Shown one piece after another: positions 36,141 to 44,622 of a stretch of 64,000 nucleotides of DNA; the stretch's first letter is position 1, and every line of letters begins with the position of its first letter. This stretch comes from Paenibacillus rhizovicinus (GTDB lineage: Bacteria > Bacillota > Bacilli > Paenibacillales > Paenibacillaceae): positions 6,002,001-6,066,000 of the forward strand of contig NZ_CP048286.1 of assembly GCF_010365285.1 (NCBI RefSeq). The letters are read 5' to 3'. The position numbers and the translations under genes were made by a program. The notes under the pieces were generated by a model, which saw only the letters and a program-made list of their open reading frames with translations, did not search any database and was not told the DNA's origin.

Positions 36141-37046
36141 TCATGCCGGGCGAAGCGGTGAACGCTTGCCGATCTCATCGCGCAAACCCTGCAGAAACAG
36201 ACGCAAGGGAGCGGCAACGTAATCCGTACTTCTCGGCTGCAGGATGCCGACGGGAATCTCCGGCGTCTCCAGTTGAACCGGCAGGCGAACGACGCCGACG
36301 GGGAGCGCCGTGGATTCCAGAACGGCCCCGATGGCGGGTATCTCCCGGATCATGGCGGGAATGGATGCGATTCGGCTGACGGTATGGGTGAAAGGCGAAG
36401 CCTCGATGCGCGAGAACGCCCGCTGGACCTTCAAGTGATACAAGCAGGTTTTGCCTCCAAGAATCAAAGGATGGTCGTTAAGTGCGGCAAGAGGAAGCGC
36501 AGAATCCGCTGCGGCCATGCTTGCAAGCGGATGATCGGCTGCCGCGATGAACGATACTCTCTCGTTGTACAGCGGACTGAACGATAAGCCTGCTGTGTCT
36601 GCAGGTTCGCCGCATACGGCCGCATGAATCGTTTGCCTGCGAACGTCCTCGGCGAGCGTATCCGTATTGCCGATCGTGAAATGACCGGAAATGTTCGGTT
36701 TGAGCCCGCCGAAATTACGCATAACCGCAGGCAGCACGCCTTCGGCCAGCGGCTCGATCAACCCGATGCGCAGCTCGCCGATTTCTTCCTGCCGCAGCGC
36801 CTTGGCTTGCTCGATGACATACTGCCAATGCGCGATCAGTTTATCGACTTCGTCGGCGTAGCGCCGCCCGGCTTCCGTCAGCTCCGCGTCCCATCCTCGC
36901 GTGAACAACTGCAGGCCAAGCTCTTTCTCCAATCGCTGGACTTGGTTCGTCACCGTCGATTGGGCGTAATTCAGCACGGCGGCCGCCTTGGAGAACGTGC
37001 CTTCCCGGACGATCGTCCGGAACGTTATTAATTCTTTCAAATCCAT
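36141..37046 (-). CDS. LysR-family transcriptional regulator
   Basis: A 301-residue LysR protein: LKELITFRTIVREGTFSKAAAVLNYAQSTVTNQVQRLEKEL is the DNA-binding helix-turn-helix, followed by an effector domain (ELRIGLIEPLAEG..). GGAG nine bases before ATG 37046 favours this over ATG 37061. It is divergent from the tautomerase gene, which is the likely target. Confidence 0.9.
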   Translation of the reverse strand: MDLKELITFRTIVREGTFSKAAAVLNYAQSTVTNQVQRLEKELGLQLFTRGWDAELTEAGRRYADEVDKLIAHWQYVIEQAKALRQEEIGELRIGLIEPLAEGVLPAVMRNFGGLKPNISGHFTIGNTDTLAEDVRRQTIHAAVCGEPADTAGLSFSPLYNERVSFIAAADHPLASMAAADSALPLAALNDHPLILGGKTCLYHLKVQRAFSRIEASPFTHTVSRIASIPAMIREIPAIGAVLESTALPVGVVRLPVQLETPEIPVGILQPRSTDYVAAPLRLFLQGLRDEIGKRSPLRPA

Positions 37047-37156
37047 GGTTGTCAACTCCATCGATAATATCGAATGTGATTATGATTATTATCCATTATA
37101 CAGATGAAGATGACGGCATTACAATGTTCCTATCCACTTATTAAGGAGTGAGGAAC

Positions 37157-37561
37157 ATGCCTTTCATTCGTGTCAGTTACTTGGAGGAGCACTATCGGGA
37201 AGAGCAGCTTGCCGGTATCGCGAGGACGATCATGACAGCCTTGCAGGAGGAGTTCGACGTGCCGGACGAGGATTATTTTCAAGTGTATCACGGTCATAAG
37301 CGGGGCGAGTTTCAATACAGCCGCAATTATTTGCAGGTGAGCCGCAGCGACGGTCTGGTATTCGTCCAGATTACGCTCGCATCAGGCCGAAGCACGGAGA
37401 AGAAGCAGCGTTTCTACCGAGAATTGGCCGCACTCCTGCAAGCGGAATGCGGCATTCGCGAAGAGGATGTATTCGTCGTGCTCGTCGAGACGGGATTGGA
37501 GAATTGGTCGTTCGGCAACGGAGTGGCGCAAATGATTGAGATCGATGAACGCATACGCTGA
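37157..37561 (+). CDS. Tautomerase-superfamily protein
   Basis: A 134-residue protein starting MPFIRVSYLEEHY. Removal of Met would expose Pro as N-terminal residue, the catalytic base of 4-oxalocrotonate tautomerase-like enzymes. At twice the size of 4-OT it fits the longer Tautomerase_2 type. AAGGAGTGAGG precedes ATG 37157; the upstream GTG would bury the proline and is rejected. It is divergent from a LysR gene. Probably acts on a keto-enol intermediate in aromatic breakdown. Confidence 0.82.
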   Translation: MPFIRVSYLEEHYREEQLAGIARTIMTALQEEFDVPDEDYFQVYHGHKRGEFQYSRNYLQVSRSDGLVFVQITLASGRSTEKKQRFYRELAALLQAECGIREEDVFVVLVETGLENWSFGNGVAQMIEIDERIR

Positions 37562-37602
37562 GTTTGCGATCATCCTCACTGACTTTCAATTCCATCGGAC
37601 GC

Positions 37603-38127
37603 TCAATTCCATCCCATACGCGACTTTAATCCGGTGATCTGGGCGATATGATGCCGTCCGTGCCATGCGAATCGCTCCACGGCTTGGGCGAGCGTCATGA
37701 CGCCGTGCTTCGGGCTGGTGAACGTCCGGCGGAATTGCGCAGGGGTTTGGAGCAGGTCTTGCAGCAGGTCGAGGAACCTCCGGTGCAGCGCACCCAGCAT
37801 CGCCAGCGATACTTCCGCAGGCGTCACCCGATAGTCGGCCAATTCCGCAAAAGCATCTTCGCGAAACGTGCTTGCTTGCGGCTCGTCTTCAGTCAGCGCT
37901 CGTTTGAAACGGAAATACGCGTTGAGGTCTGTGTCGGCCAAATGATGGACGACTTGCAGCACGGTCCAGCCCCCGGGACGATAGGGCGTCAGGAGCTGCG
38001 CCATCGTGAGCTTCTCCACCTCGGAGCGAAGCGTTGCGGCAATGCCGCCAATGTCCATTATCCAGCGTTCGAGGTCTTCTGTCGTCGGATTAGCGGCGGG
38101 AACCAATCGTCCGAGCGGGTAACGCAT
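37603..38127 (-). CDS. bstA: YfiT/BstA-like bacillithiol S-transferase
   Basis: About 174 residues closely resembling B. subtilis YfiT: YPLGRLVPAANPTTEDLERWI, PYRPGGWTVLQVVHHLADTDLNAYFRFKRALTE, and WHGRHHIAQITGLKSRMGW at the end. Three histidines (HHLAD and HGRHH) bind a metal in this DinB fold. YfiT is known as BstA, which joins bacillithiol to electrophiles. Either ATG 38142 or 38127 is possible; GAAGAGG favours 38127. Confidence 0.87.
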   Translation of the reverse strand: MRYPLGRLVPAANPTTEDLERWIMDIGGIAATLRSEVEKLTMAQLLTPYRPGGWTVLQVVHHLADTDLNAYFRFKRALTEDEPQASTFREDAFAELADYRVTPAEVSLAMLGALHRRFLDLLQDLLQTPAQFRRTFTSPKHGVMTLAQAVERFAWHGRHHIAQITGLKSRMGWN

Positions 38128-38210
38128 GCGATCCTCTTCCATGGCGAATCACGTCCTTTATCAGGTATAGGTCAGCGCTTGCTTCCATCCGTTCTTGTGC
38201 CTTATTGCTC

Positions 38211-38253
38211 TAATTCCATCTGCTCTAGTTCCATCTGCTCTAGTTCCGGCTCT
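38211..38253. repeat. 15-bp direct repeat, three copies
   Basis: TGCTCTA(A/G)TTCCATC occurs three times head to tail upstream of the carboxymuconolactone-decarboxylase-like gene, the last copy ending in CCGG. No function is evident. Confidence 0.7.
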
Positions 38254-38329
38254 TATAGTTTCTTCGGAAGCAGCGCGAAACCCTTTCAAATGAATATTAT
38301 CGCGACCCGATTATAAGGAGGCAATTAGG

Positions 38330-38665
38330 ATGCATCGACTAATCCCTGGCACTGCACGCACGTGCTTCGGCGAGACGGCGCCGGAATTCGTCCGGTATTC
38401 GGAGGAGGTGCTCTTCGGCGACGTCTGGCGGCGGGAAGAACTTTCTCTTCGGGACAGAAGCTTAATAACGGTATCGGCTCTCGTCGCGGCCGGGCAAACC
38501 GGACAGCTGCCTTATCATCTGCGATTGGCGCGGGACAACGGTCTGTCGGAGGAAGAACTGGCGGAAGCGATCACGCATCTGGCGTTCTATGCAGGCTGGC
38601 CGCGGGCCGCGTCGGCGCTGGAAGTCGCCCGGACCGTATTCCCCAAACCAGCTAGTGACGAGTAA
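38330..38665 (+). CDS. Carboxymuconolactone decarboxylase-like protein
   Basis: A 111-residue AhpD/CMD-fold protein: FVRYSEEVLFGDVWRREELSLRDRSLITVSALVAAGQTGQLPYHLRLARDNGLSEEELAEAITHLAFYAGWP (read in pieces: SLRDRSLITVSAL, HLRLARDNGLSEEEL, HLAFYAGWPRA). The AhpD CxxC pair is absent, so it resembles the decarboxylase-type rather than the peroxidase type. AAGGAGG precedes the ATG. It converges on an MFS gene. Confidence 0.85.
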   Translation: MHRLIPGTARTCFGETAPEFVRYSEEVLFGDVWRREELSLRDRSLITVSALVAAGQTGQLPYHLRLARDNGLSEEELAEAITHLAFYAGWPRAASALEVARTVFPKPASDE

Positions 38666-38710
38666 GGTGCTATTCGTAAGCCCTCAAACGAATAATGATT
38701 AACCCGCAAG

Positions 38711-38735
38711 CCGCGTCCATTGGACGCGGTTTATT
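38711..38735 (+). terminator. Hairpin terminator
   Basis: CCGCGTCCA and TGGACGCGG pair perfectly around T, followed by TTTATT. It serves the CMD-like gene. Confidence 0.75.
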
Positions 38736-38809
38736 GATTCGGGCGGCGAAATTGACGCGGGGCAGACAGTGCGCCTCAAGCATCCAGACGAGAGTGCCGT
38801 TCAGAACGG

Positions 38810-40012
38810 TTATTCGCTTGGAACGGCATGCACGTCTCGGCGCTGTACGTGGTTTCGGCGTCGGCGGCCGGAGAAGCCGACAAGTCCCGCCGCCAGGCCG
38901 ATCAGCAGCACGACGGCGGCCAGCCATGGATGGAAGCGCAAGGTCGAGGCGCCGGCCAGCATCGCGCCGCCGGCTCCGGCGCCTGCCGCAAGGCCAAGAT
39001 GAATAACCGATGTATTCAAGCTTAGGATCAGGTTCGCTGATTGAGGGGCTTGCTGGATAAAATAGCTTTGGATCGCCGGTCCGACCGCGAACATGCCGAA
39101 CACGACGACGGCCAAGAGCAGGACGCCGGCGATGACCGTTCCGGTGAATACCGGGAGCAATGCGAGCGCGGCAATATGAACCGCGATTCCCGCGATAATC
39201 ATGCGGGCCGCGCCCCATCGGTCAACGACGTAGCCGCCGATACGCGAGGCGATCGCTCCGACCACGCCGAAGACGAGCATCATGGCGCTGACGCCGGAGA
39301 TGCTGAAATGCAGGATTTGCTGCAGAAATGACGACATATACGTAAAGAGGACGGAGTTGCCGGATTCCCTGAAGAAGGTTAACACGAGCGCGCTGATCAC
39401 GACCGTGTTCCCAAGCGCCTTGAACTGTTTGCGGAACGGAATCGGAGCGTCTCCTTCGATCTCGGGCAGCAGGCGGTAGAGCAGGATCGCGAATACGATG
39501 CTGACGATGCCGAGCAGCAGGAAGATCGCCTGCCAGCTGTAGCGTTCCGCGACGGCGATTCCGATCGGAACGCCGAGAATCATTGCGCTGCTGAAGCCCA
39601 GTACGATCGTGCCGATGGCGCTGCCGAGTTTCTCCGCCGGGACGATTCGCGCCGCCGCCCCGAATGCGATGACGAGGTAGACGCCGGAACTGATGCCGAG
39701 CACGATACGGGATAGCATCAGCATTTCGATCGAGGTGCTCGCGCTGGACGCGAAGCTGCCGATGATGAACAACACGAGCGCGGCAGCCAGCACTTTGCGG
39801 CGTTCGACCCGCGAGGTGAGGGAGACGATGATCGGCGTGCCGATGGCGAAAGCGGCCGAATAGGCGGTAATCAGCAAGCCGGCCGTGGCAAGCGATATCC
39901 TTAAGTCGGCAGCGATGATATTCAAGATCCCGGAGACGACCAATTCCGAGGTGGCCGTGAAGAAGGCGCCGAAGGCTAGCGCGTAAACGGTGAAACGGTA
40001 ATTGTTTTTCAT
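38810..40012 (-). CDS. MFS transporter
   Basis: A 400-residue, 12-segment major facilitator of the AraJ/PbuE-like group: FTVYALAFGAFFTATSELVVSGIL leads segment 1 and TSRVERRKVLAAA is motif A. The start at ATG 40012 follows AAGGGAATG. It is divergent from an HxlR regulator gene, probably its controller. Substrate unknown. Confidence 0.88.
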   Translation of the reverse strand: MKNNYRFTVYALAFGAFFTATSELVVSGILNIIAADLRISLATAGLLITAYSAAFAIGTPIIVSLTSRVERRKVLAAALVLFIIGSFASSASTSIEMLMLSRIVLGISSGVYLVIAFGAAARIVPAEKLGSAIGTIVLGFSSAMILGVPIGIAVAERYSWQAIFLLLGIVSIVFAILLYRLLPEIEGDAPIPFRKQFKALGNTVVISALVLTFFRESGNSVLFTYMSSFLQQILHFSISGVSAMMLVFGVVGAIASRIGGYVVDRWGAARMIIAGIAVHIAALALLPVFTGTVIAGVLLLAVVVFGMFAVGPAIQSYFIQQAPQSANLILSLNTSVIHLGLAAGAGAGGAMLAGASTLRFHPWLAAVVLLIGLAAGLVGFSGRRRRNHVQRRDVHAVPSE

Positions 40013-40125
40013 GACAATCATTCCCTTCATTGGTTATGTCAGAGTACCCTTGGATGTAGTATAATAGAGGTACTAACAATAAGTAAGAAGGCAAAAGATT
40101 TGGATATAATCCAACTATTTTGACT

Positions 40126-40148
40126 AACTAACTAAAAGTAAGTTAGTT
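40126..40148. promoter_or_regulatory. Inverted repeat between MFS and hxlR-like genes
   Basis: AACTAACT and AGTTAGTT (seven bases apart) lie just before the HxlR ribosome site. A wider pair, AGTACC near 40044 and GGTACT near 40070, flanks TATAAT-like sequence. Either may be the regulator's operator. Confidence 0.5.
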
Positions 40149-40167
40149 GATGAAGGAGGGCTTAGAT

Positions 40168-40665
40168 ATGGAATCGCTAGCCGGAGTGAAACTGCGCAAG
40201 CTTGCACATCAGCGTGAGGGTGCTGAAGGGCATCCGGATACGGTGGCGCATACGGCCACTGGAATTCAGGAGCAGCATACGAGTGATCTAGACCCGGAGC
40301 TACAGCCACTGCCGCACTCGCAGCCACAGTCGTCGCGTTCCACCAACATTTGTTCCGTTCTGGAAATTTTGGGCGCCAAATGGGCGTTTCTCGTCATTGC
40401 CGAGCTGTCCGCTGGACCGAGACGATTCGCGCAATTGAACCGGGATCTGGCGATCGTACGGACGCAATCGCTCACGGATGTGCTGCGCCACTTGGAGCGG
40501 AGCGGGATCGTGAACCGGCAAGTGTTTCCGACGGTCCCGGTGACGGTGGAATATTCGCTGACGGCGAAGGGCAAGGGGTTTCAGGACGCGCTGAAAGAAA
40601 TGGAGAAATGGGCAGTCCGATGGGGAGAAGGCAAGAACGACGATCCCGGAGTGATTGGCGGCTAA
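40168..40665 (+). CDS. HxlR-family regulator with N-terminal extension
   Basis: A 165-residue protein. The last 105 residues are an HxlR winged helix: ICSVLEILGAKWAFLVIAELSAGPRRFAQLNRDLAIVRTQSLTDVLRHLERSGIV, then VEYSLTAKG. About 55 His/Gln/Ser-rich residues precede it, which is unusual for the family. AAGGAGGG eight bases before ATG 40168 supports that start. The Cys in STNICSV could serve as a redox switch, as in some HxlR proteins. Divergent from an MFS gene. Confidence 0.87.
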   Translation: MESLAGVKLRKLAHQREGAEGHPDTVAHTATGIQEQHTSDLDPELQPLPHSQPQSSRSTNICSVLEILGAKWAFLVIAELSAGPRRFAQLNRDLAIVRTQSLTDVLRHLERSGIVNRQVFPTVPVTVEYSLTAKGKGFQDALKEMEKWAVRWGEGKNDDPGVIGG

Positions 40666-40873
40666 TTGCGTTGGATCTATCGCTTATACGTCCATGCAGT
40701 TCTATCGTTATAGAGTCTCATCGATTCCATAGGAACGGGCCAGGTTGACACCGGGCTTCATCCCGTTGGACGCGTAGAGGCTTTTTTTAATGGAGCCATT
40801 AAGGTTAGAGAAGATTGTGTGCATTGGAATTAATAAAATTAACACGATAATTAAAAATATCAATTTAATTGAC

Positions 40874-40909
40874 TTGAAAATTGAATAAATTGATTTATAA
40901 TTAAATCAA
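40874..40909 (+). promoter_or_regulatory. Promoter with palindrome before the DUF2089 operon
   Basis: TTGAAA (40874-40879), 16 bases, TATAAT (40896-40901). TTGATTTA-TAAT-TAAATCAA (40890-40909) is a perfect palindrome covering the -10 box. A second dyad, TCAAT-TTA-ATTGA, lies at 40860-40872. Both suggest repression, possibly by the first gene of the operon. Confidence 0.75.
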
Positions 40910-40925
40910 AGGAAAGGAGCCGCGT

Positions 40926-41291
40926 ATGAAATATCCCATCCTCACGCAGTGTCCCGTATGCGAACATCCGCTGCATGCCGTCAAGCTGGAATGCGGGCAT
41001 TGCCGGACGACGATCGAGAATGATTTTGAATTATCGAAGCTGGCGCTGCTCTCTCCCGAACAGCTCCATTTCGTAACGACCTTTCTAGTGAACAGAGGCA
41101 ACATCAAGGAAGTGGAGAAAGAGCTCGGGATTTCTTACCCTACGGTGCGCGGCAAGCTTAACGAGATCATTACGGCTCTCGGCTACGATACGCAGAAGAA
41201 ACCGGAAGTGGATAAGAAGAAGGTCATAGCCATGCTGGAGAATGGCGAAATCACCGCGGATGAAGCGGTCAAAATGTTGAAGGACGAATAG
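40926..41291 (+). CDS. DUF2089-type zinc-ribbon/HTH protein
   Basis: A 121-residue protein with an N-terminal zinc ribbon (CPVC and CGHC), a helix-turn-helix (IKEVEKELGISYPTVRGKLNEII) and a C-terminal SHOCT-like helix pair (VIAMLENGEITADEAVKMLK). This is the DUF2089 family, probably DNA-binding. GGAAAGGAG precedes the ATG. It heads a three-gene operon (gaps of 12 and 6 bases). The palindrome over its promoter is a candidate site for the protein itself. Confidence 0.85.
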   Translation: MKYPILTQCPVCEHPLHAVKLECGHCRTTIENDFELSKLALLSPEQLHFVTTFLVNRGNIKEVEKELGISYPTVRGKLNEIITALGYDTQKKPEVDKKKVIAMLENGEITADEAVKMLKDE

Positions 41292-41303
41292 GGGGAAGCA
41301 GCG

Positions 41304-41735
41304 ATGAAAGAAGAAATCGGCAAAGTGCTGTCCATGATGCAGGAAGGCAGAATCGATGCAGACAAGGCTTCCGAATTGATTCATGCGCTGAAGGAGACGC
41401 AGCCGGGTACTGCCTCGCATGCCGCACAGGGGCTCGGGCAATCCGGCTATTCGAAGAACCAGGATTCGGCATCCGGCGGATACTTAAACAAAACGTTGAA
41501 ATTACGGATCACGTCCCAAGATAACGATAATATCAGCATTAATTTGCCGATTCGACTGGTGAAGGCCATTCTCGGAGCGGGGCACAGCGTCGCGGCCCAA
41601 ATTCCGCAGGCTGCGAAATACGTGAAGGATATCGATATCGACATGCTGATCTCTGCGATCGAGAATGAGCTTGACGGGCAAATCGTCGATATTCGCTCCG
41701 GTGACAAGGATACCATCACCGTCGTGATCGAGTGA
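41304..41735 (+). CDS. SHOCT-like protein of the DUF2089 operon (YvlB-like start)
   Basis: A 143-residue protein. VLSMMQEGRIDADKASELIHAL near the N-terminus is a SHOCT-like helix pair, as in YvlB and in the C-terminus of the preceding gene. A Ser/Gly linker leads to a domain with ISINLPIRLVKAILGAG and QIVDIRSGDKDTITVVIE. The latter part looks homologous to the next gene's product. No membrane segment. Function unknown; YvlB-type proteins are linked to cell-envelope stress. Confidence 0.75.
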   Translation: MKEEIGKVLSMMQEGRIDADKASELIHALKETQPGTASHAAQGLGQSGYSKNQDSASGGYLNKTLKLRITSQDNDNISINLPIRLVKAILGAGHSVAAQIPQAAKYVKDIDIDMLISAIENELDGQIVDIRSGDKDTITVVIE

Positions 41736-41741
41736 TAGACC

Positions 41742-42086
41742 ATGATCATCGTGAAGCTGAAGAGCAGGGAGCATTCTTTTACGATTCCGGTCCCTTATGC
41801 CTTAGTGCGCATGGCGAGCGGAATCGTAACTTCCGGTTTAGCCCAGCGCACTATGAGAGGCTGGCTGAACAGGCACGGCGGACATGCGGGCGGACACGCG
41901 ATCCGGGAACCGGATTCCGATCCGGACTGGAGCCAATTCGGATTTGAACAGGTGCTGTCGATGCTCGAGAGTCGAAGCACAAGGCAGGCGATCAGGCAGC
42001 TCATCAAGGAGCTGCGGCGCTGCAAAGGGACGGTTCTGGTCGATATCAAGGCACAGGACGGTTCGGAAGTGCTGATCAGGTTGTAG
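41742..42086 (+). CDS. Small protein related to the preceding gene's C-terminal domain
   Basis: A 114-residue protein. FTIPVPYALVRMASGIVTSG parallels INLPIRLVKAILGAG of the preceding protein, and TVLVDIKAQDGSEVLIRL parallels QIVDIRSGDKDTITVVIE. I infer a diverged duplicate of the same domain without the SHOCT part. It begins six bases after the previous stop, so it is the last gene of the operon. No function is known to me. Confidence 0.65.
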   Translation: MIIVKLKSREHSFTIPVPYALVRMASGIVTSGLAQRTMRGWLNRHGGHAGGHAIREPDSDPDWSQFGFEQVLSMLESRSTRQAIRQLIKELRRCKGTVLVDIKAQDGSEVLIRL

Positions 42087-42269
42087 GTGTAGGTAAGCGG
42101 TCAACTCCGGACATTCGTTTGATGCCAAGAGAATCGTTCCGCTGCCAAGTGGAGGAGGCAATTCATTCGCTATTTTTCCCAAAATGTCCGATGTCCTTAT
42201 AATTTGCGCCCTGTATGTCTGCGATATTATGTCGCCAGGCATATTCGGCGTTTCAACACGGTACTTCAG

Positions 42270-42305
42270 TTGCGAGTTGATTTTAAGTGTGCTAAAATTA
42301 GCACA
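42270..42305 (+). promoter_or_regulatory. Promoter with Rrf2-type operator
   Basis: TTGCGA (42270-42275), 17 bases, TAAAAT (42293-42298). TGTGCTAA-AA-TTAGCACA (42288-42305) is a perfect 8-2-8 palindrome over the -10 box, just upstream of the Rrf2 gene. Confidence 0.8.
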
Positions 42306-42338
42306 TTAATACACACAGAGAGGCGCATCCAATAAACG

Positions 42339-42743
42339 ATGGCTCAATTGAAACGGTTTGGTTTGGGACTTCAAGCGCTGATCGTGCTGGCGACCAATGA
42401 TGATTTACGTTCCAGCGCGGAGATCGCGGAGCAAATTCGATGCGAGCCGACCGCGCTTCGCAAAATACTCGCGCAGCTCGGCGATGCCGGTATCGTCGAG
42501 GTAAGGCAGGGCCGCTCGGGCGGCTACGAGCTGACTCGTTCCCCGGAAGCGATCACCTTATTCGAGGTGTACACTTCCCTGCATGACGAACAGCCGGTAT
42601 GGGACCGGATGCTCGATACGACGGGCGATCACGGTTTCGGCCAGCGGGTGAACGAGTCGTTCCAGACCATCATGTCCGAAATCAATATACAAGTCACGAA
42701 GGTGCTGGGCAACTTTACCGTGGCGGACTTGATGAAAAGCTAA
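42339..42743 (+). CDS. Rrf2-family transcriptional regulator
   Basis: A 134-residue Rrf2 winged-helix protein: GLQALIVLATNDDLRSSAEIAEQIRCEPTALRKILAQLGDAGIVEVRQGRSGGYELTR. The cluster-binding cysteines of IscR/NsrR are absent (only one Cys, in the DNA-binding region), so it is not an Fe-S sensor of that kind. AGAGAGG lies rather far (about 15 bases) from the ATG. The permease and isochorismatase-like genes follow on the same strand and are likely targets. Confidence 0.87.
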   Translation: MAQLKRFGLGLQALIVLATNDDLRSSAEIAEQIRCEPTALRKILAQLGDAGIVEVRQGRSGGYELTRSPEAITLFEVYTSLHDEQPVWDRMLDTTGDHGFGQRVNESFQTIMSEINIQVTKVLGNFTVADLMKS

Positions 42744-42842
42744 ATTTTTTTTGGCTTAAATGTGCAAATAATTGCTCATATTATGCGCTTTCATAGAAAC
42801 CGGCATGAAATGGCATTCTGTAGAAGAAGCGAGGAGATAGTT

Positions 42843-43952
42843 ATGGGTACACGCAAGCCGATTCGACTCGGCGCCGTTGCGTTGACGATTGTCCTGTCGG
42901 TGGTCGGCGGACTGCTGTTCAAACTGATTCAAATTCCGATTCCTTGGCTGCTCGGGCCCATGATCGCCATGCTTATCGGCAACAATGTGGTCGCGGACCG
43001 ATTCGTCTGGCCGCCGCAGCTGCGGAATGCGGCGCTCATTATCGTCGGGTACACGATCGGGCTGTCGCTGACGGCGGCGGCATTAAAGGAAATGGCGCAC
43101 GAGCTGCCCTATATGCTGCTGATGGCGGTGCTGCTGCTGGCCTATTGCGTGGGAATCGCCTATGTCGTATCGCGGTTTTCCGGCATGGGGTTTCGTACCG
43201 CGCTGCTGGGCAGCATTCCGGGCGGCTTGACGCAAGTCATTATCTTGGCCGAAGAGACGGAAGGCATTAACATTACGGCGGTGACGTTCACGCAGGTCAC
43301 AAGACTGATGATGATCGTCATTTGCGTGCCGCTTATCGTATTCAGTCCGATTCTGGGCCAGGTGAAGGACGCTTCGGCTTCGGCCGCGGCTGCCGTCTCC
43401 GCCGTGGCGCCCAGCTGGGGCGGGCTGTTCCCGAACATTCTTGTGTTCGCGGTCGTCTCCGTCGTATGCGCCATCATCGGCAATCGCATTAAACTGCCGA
43501 CCGCTTATTTGCTCGGACCTGCGATCGGCACGGCGATCGTGCAGTTGTGCGGCCTTCATGGTCCGGCGCTGCCCGGAGCATTGACGCAAATGGCGCAGCT
43601 GATGATCGGGACGTATGTAGGGCTGATGCTGAGACCGAGACAATTGCCGAATATGGTGCGCAACTTTACGCTTGCCATCGTCAGCGGGCTGCTGCTTATA
43701 GCCGGCGCGCTCGGAATGGCAGTGCTGCTGTCCGTGCTGCAGCCGATGTCCGAAGCGACGGGCTTGCTCAGCCTCGCGCCGGGCGGCATGGATCAGATGG
43801 GCATCATCGCCCATGAAATTCATGCGGATTTACCGATCGTGGCCGGGTATCAGCTGTTCCGGATGTTCTTTATTTTCTTCCTCGTGCCGCCGCTGCTGCG
43901 AATCGTGCTTCGCAAGCAGCCCCGGGGCGAGGGACGGCGGGGAGCCGCCTAA
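42843..43952 (+). CDS. AbrB-family (COG3180) membrane transporter
   Basis: A 369-residue membrane protein with two related halves of about five or six segments each. The repeated hallmark IPWLLGPMIAML (residues 32-43) and PTAYLLGPAIGTA (about 220-232), plus PGGLTQVI and APGGMDQMG, define the family, once wrongly named after AbrB and also called ammonia monooxygenase-like. It is a putative transporter of unknown substrate. GAGGAGA precedes ATG 42843. The isochorismatase-like gene starts 23 bases after its stop. Confidence 0.85.
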   Translation: MGTRKPIRLGAVALTIVLSVVGGLLFKLIQIPIPWLLGPMIAMLIGNNVVADRFVWPPQLRNAALIIVGYTIGLSLTAAALKEMAHELPYMLLMAVLLLAYCVGIAYVVSRFSGMGFRTALLGSIPGGLTQVIILAEETEGINITAVTFTQVTRLMMIVICVPLIVFSPILGQVKDASASAAAAVSAVAPSWGGLFPNILVFAVVSVVCAIIGNRIKLPTAYLLGPAIGTAIVQLCGLHGPALPGALTQMAQLMIGTYVGLMLRPRQLPNMVRNFTLAIVSGLLLIAGALGMAVLLSVLQPMSEATGLLSLAPGGMDQMGIIAHEIHADLPIVAGYQLFRMFFIFFLVPPLLRIVLRKQPRGEGRRGAA

Positions 43953-43975
43953 ATCATACATGTGGAGGTTAAATC

Positions 43976-44545
43976 ATGGAAGCATTGAACGTCAATTTCG
44001 ACAAAACGGCACTCGTTATTATCGACTTGCAGAAGGGCATTGTCGGCATGTCGCCGAAAGGGCCGGAGATCGTTTCGCACACGGTGCGGCTGGTCGAACA
44101 GTTCCGCAAGCAGAACGGATTCATCACCTTCGTCAAAGTGGATTTCCTGGATGGAAAGGATGCGCTGAAGCCGGCTACGGATATGGAACCGCGGGCAGGC
44201 GGCTATCCCGAAGGCTGGGCGGAATTCGCGCCTGAACTTGGCGTCGGCGCACAGGATCATGTCGTAACGAAGCGTCAGTGGGGCGCGTTCTTCGGAACGG
44301 ATCTCGATCTCCAGCTTCGCCGCCGCGGCATCGATACCATCGTCCTATGCGGCATTTCGACGAATATCGGCGTCGAGTCGACGGCTCGCGAAGCGTACCA
44401 ATTGGGCTATAACCAAATTTTTATTACGGATGCGATGACGGCGATGAGTCAAGCGGAGCATGACGGGACATGCACGTATATTTTCCCGCGCATCGGCAAG
44501 CTGAGAACGACGGCATCGTTCGTGGAAGACGTAGCTGGCAAGTAA
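43976..44545 (+). CDS. YecD-type isochorismatase-fold protein without catalytic Cys
   Basis: A 189-residue isochorismatase-fold protein. Asp17 and Lys99 of the catalytic triad are present, but the nucleophile position in the TN-x-C-V motif is Gly132 (GISTNIGVESTAREA). This exactly resembles E. coli YecD, which also has Gly here. A cysteine-hydrolase reaction is therefore unlikely at this site; an isochorismatase-like acid chemistry is possible. AGGTT-type ribosome site before the ATG. It follows the AbrB-type transporter and may act on its substrate. Confidence 0.85.
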   Translation: MEALNVNFDKTALVIIDLQKGIVGMSPKGPEIVSHTVRLVEQFRKQNGFITFVKVDFLDGKDALKPATDMEPRAGGYPEGWAEFAPELGVGAQDHVVTKRQWGAFFGTDLDLQLRRRGIDTIVLCGISTNIGVESTAREAYQLGYNQIFITDAMTAMSQAEHDGTCTYIFPRIGKLRTTASFVEDVAGK

Positions 44546-44565
44546 GCGAAGCATCGATGAGGAGG

Positions 44566-44597
44566 AGCGGCTCGCCGGAAACGGCGGGCTGTTTTTT
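44566..44597 (+). terminator. Rho-independent terminator
   Basis: AGCGGCTCGCCG pairs with CGGCGGGCTGT (one mismatch, G-U pairs) around GAAA, with six T residues after. It ends the permease/isochorismatase-like transcript. Confidence 0.85.
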
Positions 44598-44622
44598 GTC
44601 GTTACGGCAGGAGGAAATCGGG

